DNA of 16,021 nt from Candidatus Shapirobacteria bacterium CG09_land_8_20_14_0_10_38_17 (lineage in GTDB: Bacteria > Patescibacteriota > Microgenomatia > 0-14-0-10-38-17), in the NCBI GenBank assembly GCA_002774085.1, contig PEZH01000024.1, forward strand, positions 1-16,021, read 5' to 3'. Below are positions 1 to 6,244 of this stretch, piece by piece; the stretch's first letter is position 1; each line of letters opens with the position of its first letter. The notes under the pieces are model-generated. The model saw nothing but the letters and a program-made list of their open reading frames with translations. It did no database searches and was not told the DNA's origin. The position numbers and the translations under genes are program-made.

Positions 1-83
1 AAATTAGTAAAGTCCCCAATACCAATAAAATTCAAATTAATAAACTTTTAAATTTAAGCATTTATTTGTCATTTGAATTTTAT

Positions 84-166
84 CCGCCCGCCTAAAGTCC
101 GCCAGAGGCGGGTATTATGGCGGACCCGCCTCAATGCCGCCAGCTGGCGGGTTTGGGCGGGTTTAG
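84..166. repeat. GC-rich palindromic cluster downstream of folD
   Basis: This is a compact block of G/C-rich inverted repeats in otherwise AT-rich DNA, in the 215-bp gene-free left edge. GTCCGCC (97-103) pairs with GGCGGAC (119-125). GAGGCGGGT (105-113) pairs with ACCCGCCTC (124-132), so the two stems interleave and cannot simply nest. CCGCCAGCTGGCGG (137-150) is a perfect palindrome. CCCGCCTAAA (87-96) pairs with TTTGGGCGGG (152-161) with one mismatch and could enclose the rest. The CCGCCAGCTGGCGG core recurs in the composite repeats and in topA. The block lies 3' of folD on the minus strand and may help end its transcript, but no clear T-run follows it. I see no gene in 1-215. Confidence 0.75.
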
Positions 167-215
167 CATTTTAGGAATGACAGGGAATTGCGGGAATCTA
201 TAAAAATAAATCCCT

Positions 216-1061
216 TCACCCCATAGCTCTTTGCAAAGCCAAATCCAAAAAATTTTCTAATAACGAAACAACGGTCACCGGTCCCACGCCGCCAGGAACA
301 GGAGTAATAAAAGAAGCCTTAGAAGCAACACTCCTAAAATTGACATCACCGCGAGGCGAACCAACATCAATTACCACTGCTTCCTTTTTAACCATTTCTC
401 CTCTAATCAAATCCGGCTGACCGGTGGCGCTTATCAAAATATCGGCCGCCTTAGTCTTTTTAACTAAATCTCCTGTCTGGCGATGACAAACCGTCACCGT
501 TGCTCCCAAATTAATTAATAAATTTGCCAGCGGCTTACCAACAATATCAGATCGACCCAAAATACAAACATTTTTACCTATTATTGTTTTCCTATTTATT
601 CCCGCTTTTCCCAAAATTTCCCATATCCCCCTGACAGTAGCCGGCAGAACCCACGGCCTCCCCATCATCAGCAAACCCAAATTCTCCGGCGTAAGACAAT
701 CAACATCTTTTTGAGAATCAATTTCTCTTAAAATCGTCACTATCTCATTATCAAAAGCCGCCGGTAGCGGTAATTGCACCATTATCCCCTTCACGCCAAA
801 ATCATTATTTTTACTTTTAATAAAATCGATCAATTCTCTAACATTAACATCTTCGGGAAATTCTCGCTTCTCAAATACTATTCCCAATCTAATGGCAATC
901 TTCTCTTTTAGGGAAATATAAAGCCGACTATTCTGGTTTTGGCCTACCAAAATAGAAACTAATTTTAAAACATCGCCTTTCTTAACTAACTTTTTAAATT
1001 CTTGCTGAAGAAACTTTTCTTTATCTTCAACAAACTTTTTACCATCAAAAACCATTACCAT
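216..1061 (-). CDS. folD: FolD, bifunctional methylene-THF dehydrogenase / methenyl-THF cyclohydrolase
   Basis: This cytosolic enzyme interconverts 5,10-methylene-THF, 5,10-methenyl-THF and 10-formyl-THF using NAD(P). The protein has 281 residues, the usual family length. The catalytic N-terminal part carries YISLKEK (Y48, K52), matching the family's YxxxK active-site Tyr/Lys, then VQLPLP and DVDCLTPENLG. The Rossmann part carries GRSDIVGKPLANLL and the C-terminal signature TPVPGGVGPVTVVSLLEN. The usual PCTPxG motif reads LPATVRG, a modest deviation. A second Met at residue 3 is an equally possible start; neither has a Shine-Dalgarno sequence. Its upstream neighbour glyA makes its substrate, but a composite repeat with a terminator-like hairpin (1171-1199) separates them, so folD may be transcribed partly on its own. 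Confidence 0.96.
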   Translation of the reverse strand: MVMVFDGKKFVEDKEKFLQQEFKKLVKKGDVLKLVSILVGQNQNSRLYISLKEKIAIRLGIVFEKREFPEDVNVRELIDFIKSKNNDFGVKGIMVQLPLPAAFDNEIVTILREIDSQKDVDCLTPENLGLLMMGRPWVLPATVRGIWEILGKAGINRKTIIGKNVCILGRSDIVGKPLANLLINLGATVTVCHRQTGDLVKKTKAADILISATGQPDLIRGEMVKKEAVVIDVGSPRGDVNFRSVASKASFITPVPGGVGPVTVVSLLENFLDLALQRAMG

Positions 1062-1072
1062 ATTTTAATTTA

Positions 1073-1199
1073 TTTATTCCAAGAAAGCAATCCGCCAGCT
1101 GGCGGACCAACCATCAGGTTAGAGATGAAGCGATATCAATAGGCGCGAAGCGCAACACAAAGCGGAGCACAAAACCCCGACCGCCAGGTCGTGGGTTTT
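1073..1199 (-). repeat. Composite multi-hairpin repeat, copy 1
   Basis: Read on the minus strand, this 127-bp unit runs: a terminator-like hairpin (1199-1171), a conserved backbone with a GCGCTTCGCGC mini-hairpin, an AACC-loop-GGTT hairpin, the palindrome TCCGCCAGCTGGCGGA (1106-1091), and an end sequence TCTTGGAATAAA. It differs from copy 2 at about ten positions, including one indel. It fills nearly all of the glyA-folD gap. No ORF of note lies in it. Confidence 0.85.
1171..1199 (-). terminator. Intrinsic-terminator-like hairpin after glyA
   Basis: Immediately after the glyA stop, the minus strand reads AAAACCC-A-CGACC, loop TGGC, GGTCG-GGGTTTT. This gives a long stem with one bulged A and ends in a T tract. 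The A-tract/T-tract symmetry would let it act in both directions. It is the first hairpin of composite repeat copy 1. Use as the glyA terminator is inferred from position. Confidence 0.6.
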
Positions 1200-2453
1200 C
1201 TATATATTTTTATATATTGGAAACTGGTTAGTCATTTTCATCACTATATTTTTAACCATCTTAATCTCCTCGGGAATTTTTATTACCTCAGAAATAAAAT
1301 GAGCAATTTGGGTCATTTCCCTTCCCTTCATTCCTCGACTGGTCAATGCCGGCGTTCCTAAACGAATTCCCGAAGGACGGTATGGCGGGTTGGGATCATG
1401 GGGAATAGCATTAGCATTAACCACAACGCCCGCTTTTTCCAAAGTCACCGCCGCTGTCTTGCCATCTATTTTCTTGTTTCTCAAGTCAATTAAAATTAAA
1501 TGATTATCAGTACCGCCAGAAACTAAATTAAAACCCATTCTCAAAAGTTCTCTTGCTAAAACTTGAGCATTTTTAACTATCTGTTTACCATATTCTCTAA
1601 AAGGCTTACTTTGAGCTTCCCGAAGAGCAACGGCAATAGCGGCAATGGTATTCTCATGAGGACCTCCTTGTAGTCCTGGGAAAACCGCCCGATCAATTCT
1701 TTTACCCATTTGACCATCTTTAGCCAATCCCTTACGAGTAACCATAATCATCGCTCCTCTTGGCCCCCGCAAGGTTTTATGAGTAGTCGTCATCACCACA
1801 TCAGCATAAGGAACCGGCGAAGGATGAACATTAGCGATAACAAGACCAGCAATATGAGAGATATCGGCTAAAAGATAAGCTCCCACCTTATCGGCAATTC
1901 GACCAAACCTTTCAAAATCTAAAATACGAGGATAGGCGGTGGTACCGGCGACAATAATCTTAGGCCTTTGGGCAATCGCCTGTTCTTCAATCTCTTCATA
2001 ATCCAAAAATCCATCTTCACCCACCTCATACTGTGCGCTTTGAAAATAGCGACCTGAGAAAGTAATCTTAGGATAACCGTGAGTTAAATGACCCCCAGAA
2101 TTAAGGGCTAACCCCATGATCTTATCACCAGGTTTTAAAAGGGCAAAATAAACCGCGGCGTTAGCCGGCGAGCCAGAATAAGGCTGGACATTAACATGGG
2201 GAACAGCGAACAGTTTCTTGGCTCGTTTTATTGCTAAAGTCTCAATTTTATCAATATTTATGTTGCCTTGATAATAGCGCTTTCCCGAATATCCCTCGGC
2301 ATATTTATTTTGCACCACCGATCCTAACGCCTCCAAAACCGCCAATGAGGCATAATTTTCAGAGGGAATCATCATTAAGGTATTTTCCTGACGCTCTTTT
2401 TCCTTCTCAATCAACTGGGCTATCTGGGGATCAACCACAGTAAGATTATTCAT
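1200..2453 (-). CDS. glyA: Serine hydroxymethyltransferase
   Basis: This PLP-dependent enzyme converts serine plus THF to glycine plus 5,10-methylene-THF, the one-carbon donor for thymidylate and purine synthesis. The 417 residues are full length. Visible signatures are IPSENYAS near 29-36, the YAEGYSGKRYY substrate loop near 51-61, DISH (D197, H200) that contacts the PLP ring, and TTTHKTLRGPRG with the Schiff-base lysine at K226. FPGLQGGPHENT and the C-terminal RLGTPALTSRGM are also present. No Shine-Dalgarno sequence precedes the start, and there is no clear start alternative. The gene sits between tmk and folD on the same strand and with thyX nearby forms a methylene-THF to dTMP neighbourhood. 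I looked for a glycine or THF riboswitch upstream and saw none. Confidence 0.97.
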   Translation of the reverse strand: MNNLTVVDPQIAQLIEKEKERQENTLMMIPSENYASLAVLEALGSVVQNKYAEGYSGKRYYQGNINIDKIETLAIKRAKKLFAVPHVNVQPYSGSPANAAVYFALLKPGDKIMGLALNSGGHLTHGYPKITFSGRYFQSAQYEVGEDGFLDYEEIEEQAIAQRPKIIVAGTTAYPRILDFERFGRIADKVGAYLLADISHIAGLVIANVHPSPVPYADVVMTTTHKTLRGPRGAMIMVTRKGLAKDGQMGKRIDRAVFPGLQGGPHENTIAAIAVALREAQSKPFREYGKQIVKNAQVLARELLRMGFNLVSGGTDNHLILIDLRNKKIDGKTAAVTLEKAGVVVNANAIPHDPNPPYRPSGIRLGTPALTSRGMKGREMTQIAHFISEVIKIPEEIKMVKNIVMKMTNQFPIYKNI

Positions 2454-2568
2454 AAGATAAAAAGCAACTCTTAAATTTCTAATTTCTAATTTCTAATTAC
2501 TAATCAATGTCTAATACTAAAATAACTAATGACCAAAAAGATAATTAATTAATCTTATCATTAAACAT
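2454..2568. repeat. AT-rich word-repeat spacer between tmk and glyA
   Basis: This spacer has no gene. It contains a threefold tandem of the 7-mer TTTCTAA near 2475-2496 and then variants such as TAATCAATG, CTAATAC and CTAATGACC. The style resembles the spacer upstream of topA (10008-10152): few distinct words, reused many times. No promoter or Shine-Dalgarno sequence stands out for glyA. Confidence 0.5.
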
Positions 2569-3183
2569 TTATTCATTAGTCATTAGGATTTGATTAAAAA
2601 TTTTATTCAGTATTTCTCTGCTAATTATTTCTGGTTTCCTTTCTCCATCTATTATTATAACCCTTCTGGGAAATTTCTTTACCAACCATTGGTATGTTTG
2701 CCAGACAATCTTTAATTCTTTTTCTTCCTCAAATACAGTCCTACTTTTCCCTCTTAGCCCTATTCTTTGTAAACAAATCTTTGGTTTAACATCAAGAAAA
2801 ATAGAAATATCGGGGTAAAGACAATAACGATGTAGGGATAACAACCAATTTTTATTCAAATTAAGCGAACCATAGGCAATTGTTGACCAAAGATAACGAT
2901 CACTAACCACTATTTTCCCGGCGGACAAAGCCGGCTTGATTGTTCGCTTTAAATGATCACCACGATCGGCCACAAAGAGAAGTTGCAAGGCGTCTGGCGG
3001 TAAAATAACTTCCTTTTCTAAAACTTGACGAATTAACTTGCCAACCGGTCCCTTCGTCGGTTCATTAGTTTCAACTACTTTCTTGCCTTGTTCTCTCAAT
3101 TTCTCTACCAACAGTTTTACTTGAGTCGTCTTACCACAACCATCCAAACCGTCGATAACAATAAATTTCCCTGCTTTTTTCAT
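2569..3183 (-). CDS. tmk: Thymidylate kinase (dTMP kinase)
   Basis: This enzyme phosphorylates dTMP to dTDP with ATP, the step after thymidylate synthase. It has 204 residues, typical of the family. The P-loop GLDGCGKTT is at residues 12-20. The DRY motif (D95-R96-Y97) is followed by the WSTIAYG dTMP-binding helix. The segment ETNEPTKGPVGKLIR matches the family's TREPGGTxxGxxIR, though it reads NEPT in place of REPG. A basic lid segment (LRGKSR) is present near residues 143-148. It starts right beside the 394-bp divergent intergenic region shared with thyX, and lies 115 bp upstream of glyA on the same strand. The last residues (MTNE) and the stop run into the AT-rich word-repeat spacer, so the extreme C-terminus may be recently altered. 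Confidence 0.95.
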   Translation of the reverse strand: MKKAGKFIVIDGLDGCGKTTQVKLLVEKLREQGKKVVETNEPTKGPVGKLIRQVLEKEVILPPDALQLLFVADRGDHLKRTIKPALSAGKIVVSDRYLWSTIAYGSLNLNKNWLLSLHRYCLYPDISIFLDVKPKICLQRIGLRGKSRTVFEEEKELKIVWQTYQWLVKKFPRRVIIIDGERKPEIISREILNKIFNQILMTNE

Positions 3184-3261
3184 CGTTCATTAAACAATAT
3201 ATCACACGATAAGAAACATAATAAACTTTAATCACCAACAATTTCTCTAAAATGAAAATAA

Positions 3262-3387
3262 AAAACTCACGACCTTACGGTCGGGGTTTTGTGTTCCGCT
3301 TTGTGTCGCGCTTCGCGCCTATTGATATCGCTTCATCTCCAACCTACGGTTGGTCCGCCAGCTGGCGGATCGCTTTCTTGGAATAAA
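3262..3387 (+). repeat. Composite multi-hairpin repeat, copy 2
   Basis: This plus-strand copy has the same order as copy 1: terminator-like hairpin (3262-3290), conserved backbone with GCGCTTCGCGC, a perfect CCAACC-TAC-GGTTGG hairpin (3339-3353), the palindrome TCCGCCAGCTGGCGGA (3354-3369), and a TTGGAATAAA end. It lies between the divergent genes tmk and thyX, where no terminator is needed. This argues that the unit is a dispersed element and not simply a gene's terminator. Confidence 0.85.
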
Positions 3388-3408
3388 TTAAGTTATTTTA
3401 TGATAAAA

Positions 3409-3414
3409 TATAAT
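3409..3414 (+). promoter_or_regulatory. Possible -10 box for thyX
   Basis: A perfect TATAAT lies 15 bp upstream of the 36-bp palindrome and about 160 bp before thyX. No good -35 sits 16-18 bp upstream, so this is weak. If it is used, the palindrome would be at the very start of the transcript, positioned as an operator or a 5'-UTR hairpin. Confidence 0.3.
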
Positions 3415-3428
3415 CCATTAACGATAAC

Positions 3429-3464
3429 TGTTTACTACGATACTACGTAGTATCGTAGTAAACA
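3429..3464. promoter_or_regulatory. Perfect 36-bp palindrome upstream of thyX
   Basis: The half-site TGTTTACTACGATACTAC is followed directly by its exact reverse complement, with no spacer and no mismatch. It could form a long hairpin or cruciform, or bind a dimeric regulator. It does not resemble the NrdR box. The function is unknown; the position between the possible -10 and thyX suggests control of thyX, but this is inference. Confidence 0.8.
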
Positions 3465-3577
3465 AGAACTTATGGAGTTATTATGTTCACTTCGTTCACA
3501 CCAACCCCATAAATTGATTGTTTATTCGGATAACGGGACCGCAGATTACTTATTAAGATAATTTTCTCTAATTATCA

Positions 3578-5224
3578 ATGAGCCACCAGGAATTAGAGCC
3601 AAAAAACCTTCATATTGAAAAACGACCCCTCTCTCCCCTGCCCCAAGTAGAGATCTTGGGAATAACTACTGTCCCTAACGCTCAAGAAGAATTATCGGCA
3701 ATAGCAACAGCGCCTACTATCTTTGCCGGTGAGTCAGCTAGAACTTGTTATTCCAATCAAGGGATTTACCGCCCCAGTGACTATCTTAACCCCAACCATA
3801 AAAGAATAACCGACGAAGTAATCCAAAGTACCAGGGCCGCCGGCCATCTTACCACTCGGCAACATTTTGCCATCACTTTTGGTATTGCTAATATTTCCCG
3901 CCAGCTTATCTGGTCCTTCCTGCATAACCATCCTTTCTACAACTCTGAACAAGTCAGCCAAAGATATGTTGCCGTCAAAGAAAACAATTTTTTCATCCCT
4001 CCGTTGGAAAATAAAGCCTTAGAAATCTATACTCAAAACGCTCAAGAGCAAATAAAAGCATATCATCAACTAAAAGAGCTCCTCTCTCCCGATGTTTCCA
4101 GAGAATACTTGAGGATTTTCCCTTCTCGAAAAGGGAAAAAGGAAACAAAAGGAGCCGTTGAAAAAAAGGCTCAAGAAATCGCCCGTTATGTCTTGGGCGT
4201 CGACACCTTCGCCTATTTATATCATACTATCAACCCACTGACTTTATTAAGATATTTTCGTGCCTGTTCATTCTCCGATGTCCCCTTGGAAACAAAAACT
4301 TTAATTTATGAAATGGTTAACCAAACAACCAAATTTGACCCCCGTTTCTTAGACGAAATAGACAAAGAGCCTTTCCCCAAAAATCAAACCCCAGAATGGC
4401 AAATTTTAAATTCTAAAAGGACAATTATTGATTTTGGACAAGCAAAATCATTCAAAGACGAATTTGATCAAAAATTAGGCGATTATACTTCAAAATTAAC
4501 CGACTGGTCTGTCAATGGCCCCCAAAGTTTAGCCACCGCCATCAGAACTGTCTTGGGAATAACCACCAGCCAACTTTCCGATCGAGAAGCAACAGAATTA
4601 GTCCTCAACCCCGCCAAGAACAAAACACTAAATGACATCCTCAATCTAACCACTCTCAACAAAATCAGCCAAGCTCTCCACAATGTTTCCTACACTTTTT
4701 CTAAAAAGCTTAGTCATACCGCCGATTCCCAGGACCAAAGACACCGAATGATTCCCGGCGCCCGTCCCCTCATTGCCACTCATTACTCCGGTGAGCCAGA
4801 CTACATCACTCCCCTTCTGATTCAAAAAAACCCAAAAGCCCTTTCTCTCTACCAAAACATTATGGAAAAAACTTTCACCACCATCAATCAACTTCTAAAA
4901 ATGGGAATTCCCGAGGAATACGCCCTATATCGACTCCCCAATGCCTTTCCCATCCGTTTCACCGAAACAGGCAGTTTACTTAACCTGCATCATAAATATC
5001 GAATGAGGCTTTGTTATAATGCCCAAAGAGAAATTTGGCAAGCATCAAAAGAAGAAGTTGAACAAATAAGCCAAATCCATCCCCAAATTGGCCGCTGGCT
5101 TTTGGCTCCTTGTGGCCTCCGTCGATTAGCAAGCATCTCTCCATTTTGTCCAGAAGGAAACCATTACTGCGGCCAACAAATTTGGGAAAAACCACTTGAG
5201 AAATATCCTCTTAGAATTATTTGA
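3578..5224 (+). CDS. thyX: Double-domain FAD-dependent thymidylate synthase (ThyX-like)
   Basis: ThyX methylates dUMP to dTMP using methylene-THF, FAD and NAD(P)H. The usual length is about 220-250 residues; this protein has 548 and appears to be two ThyX domains in tandem. Domain 1 (about 23-260) has GHLTTRQHF and ends its central motif with SQRY (127-130), but where ThyX has RHR it reads HNH (116-118). Domain 2 (about 300-515) has an intact RHR (388-390) and the C-terminal AQREIW (482-487), but lacks an SxRY-like end. The halves thus look complementary, as if forming one composite site type. C512, C524, H529 and C531 near the C-terminus could bind a metal. The start has no Shine-Dalgarno sequence, and homology begins near residue 23. 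Its 3' end overlaps the convergent kinase gene by 8 bp. The family is clear; activity is inferred. Confidence 0.88.
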   Translation: MSHQELEPKNLHIEKRPLSPLPQVEILGITTVPNAQEELSAIATAPTIFAGESARTCYSNQGIYRPSDYLNPNHKRITDEVIQSTRAAGHLTTRQHFAITFGIANISRQLIWSFLHNHPFYNSEQVSQRYVAVKENNFFIPPLENKALEIYTQNAQEQIKAYHQLKELLSPDVSREYLRIFPSRKGKKETKGAVEKKAQEIARYVLGVDTFAYLYHTINPLTLLRYFRACSFSDVPLETKTLIYEMVNQTTKFDPRFLDEIDKEPFPKNQTPEWQILNSKRTIIDFGQAKSFKDEFDQKLGDYTSKLTDWSVNGPQSLATAIRTVLGITTSQLSDREATELVLNPAKNKTLNDILNLTTLNKISQALHNVSYTFSKKLSHTADSQDQRHRMIPGARPLIATHYSGEPDYITPLLIQKNPKALSLYQNIMEKTFTTINQLLKMGIPEEYALYRLPNAFPIRFTETGSLLNLHHKYRMRLCYNAQREIWQASKEEVEQISQIHPQIGRWLLAPCGLRRLASISPFCPEGNHYCGQQIWEKPLEKYPLRII

Positions 5225-5783
5225 GAACAGCCAGTTTATCCATTACTAACTTCACCCTATTTTTTAATTTTTCCAAGCTACCATCATTGACAATTAAAAA
5301 GTCGCTTTTTTTAAGACAAGCCTTAATGTTTCTCCCCTCCTTTCCCTGACCGCTCTTAAAATCAATCTTATCAATCCTTAAAAACTCCTTCCACTTTATG
5401 GGATCAGATTCTCGTTGACGCGATATCACTCGTTGATACCGCAAACGACGGGGCGCCGTCACCCCAATAAGATAAAAGTTCGGCTTCTTTTTCAAATAGT
5501 CCACCTCTGCCTCACCACGAATAGAATCAATCACTACCCGGGGGTTACTTTGACTTTTTATTATTTCCCAAGTTCTTTTAGCTAAAACCTCCGGTCCAAA
5601 CTTCCTTCGCAAACCATCGGCAATCTCTTGTAAAATTTCCCGAGTAGTTTCTATTCCCCTCTCTCTAATTTCTTCTCGCACTCGATCAGAAGTTGAAGAA
5701 TAAAAAAAACCTTTCCTTCTTAAAAATTCCGCCACCAGCCCCTTGCCGCCGGCAATAGGACCTGTCAATCCAATAACAATCAT
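5217..5783 (-). CDS. Small P-loop nucleotide kinase-like protein (UPF0200/CoaE-like)
   Basis: This is a 188-residue P-loop protein. It begins MIVIGLTGPIAGGKG, so the Walker A is GPIAGGKG (8-15), ending in G where most kinases have S/T. Then come a SSTSDRVREEIRERG segment and DSIRGEAEVDYLKK near residue 90. The layout resembles the UPF0200/dephospho-CoA-kinase-like group known mainly from archaea. I chose the start at 5783 because it gives an ATGA overlap with the stop of the dCMP deaminase gene; an ATG at 5801 would add six residues. The operon context of dCMP deamination and the convergent thyX suggest a (deoxy)nucleotide kinase, but the substrate cannot be read from sequence. A true dephospho-CoA kinase is the main alternative. 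Confidence 0.75.
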   Translation of the reverse strand: MIVIGLTGPIAGGKGLVAEFLRRKGFFYSSTSDRVREEIRERGIETTREILQEIADGLRRKFGPEVLAKRTWEIIKSQSNPRVVIDSIRGEAEVDYLKKKPNFYLIGVTAPRRLRYQRVISRQRESDPIKWKEFLRIDKIDFKSGQGKEGRNIKACLKKSDFLIVNDGSLEKLKNRVKLVMDKLAVLK

Positions 5784-6244
5784 TTTTCGGGGAAATGCCA
5801 TTTTTCTAACTTAACACCCGCCTCCTTTAATAAATCTTGGGCAAATTTATCCGGATAAGGTTTGAGATAAACAATGCGCTTAATCCCCGCCCCAATTAAA
5901 ATTTTGCTACAAATTGTACAGGGTTGATGAGTCACATAAATAGTACTCCCCCCCGTTGGTACCCCATAAAGAGCACAAATAATAGTATTTTGTTCGGCAT
6001 GAATCGCCCGACAAATTTCCGCTCGCGTTCCCGAGGGAATTTTTAATTGATCGCGGATACAACCGATATCTAAACAATGAGCCATTCCCGACGGCGCCCC
6101 GTTATAACCGGTAGCTAAAATTCGCTTACCGCACACCAAAACTGCTCCCACTTGCCGACGTAAACAAGTGCTTCGGGTCGCCACTAATTGAGCTATTCTC
6201 ATAAAGTATTCACCCCAGGGTGGTCTGGCGCGCTTTTTATTCAT
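5780..6244 (-). CDS. dCMP deaminase (ComEB-type cytidine/deoxycytidylate deaminase)
   Basis: This zinc enzyme converts dCMP to dUMP, the substrate of ThyX. It has 154 residues. The N-terminus WGEYFMRIAQLVATRSTC is typical of dCMP deaminases. The zinc and catalytic signature is H82-A-E84 followed by PCTIC (P108, C109, C112). The substrate-side segment TGYNGAPSGMAHC (45-57) is also characteristic. H56, C57 and C62 lie in the region where this family often binds a second zinc. The start overlaps the end of the DUF1846 gene by 8 bp, and the stop overlaps the kinase start as ATGA, so all three are probably translated from one message. Family assignment is firm; preference for dCMP over other cytosine nucleotides is inferred from family. 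Confidence 0.94.
   Translation of the reverse strand: MNKKRARPPWGEYFMRIAQLVATRSTCLRRQVGAVLVCGKRILATGYNGAPSGMAHCLDIGCIRDQLKIPSGTRAEICRAIHAEQNTIICALYGVPTGGSTIYVTHQPCTICSKILIGAGIKRIVYLKPYPDKFAQDLLKEAGVKLEKWHFPEK

Larger units (their letters stand above)
3184..3577. other. 394-bp divergent intergenic region (tmk/thyX)
   Basis: No credible gene lies here. It holds, left to right: an AT-rich stretch upstream of tmk, composite repeat copy 2 (3262-3387), a possible -10 box (3409-3414), a perfect 36-bp palindrome (3429-3464), and an imperfect hairpin (3470-3512) whose 10-bp arms TTATGGAGTT and AACCCCATAA differ at one position and enclose two copies of GTTCAC. The regulatory signals of both tmk and thyX must lie within it. 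Confidence 0.7.

Noticed and set aside
3429..3464. loxP/dif-like recombination site
   Set aside because: Such sites have arms around a central asymmetric spacer of 6-8 bp; this one is a continuous perfect palindrome and no recombinase gene is nearby.
2454..3577. Glycine or THF riboswitch near glyA, tmk or thyX
   Set aside because: The leaders show no conserved aptamer cores that I recognise; the structured elements there are the palindrome and the composite repeat.
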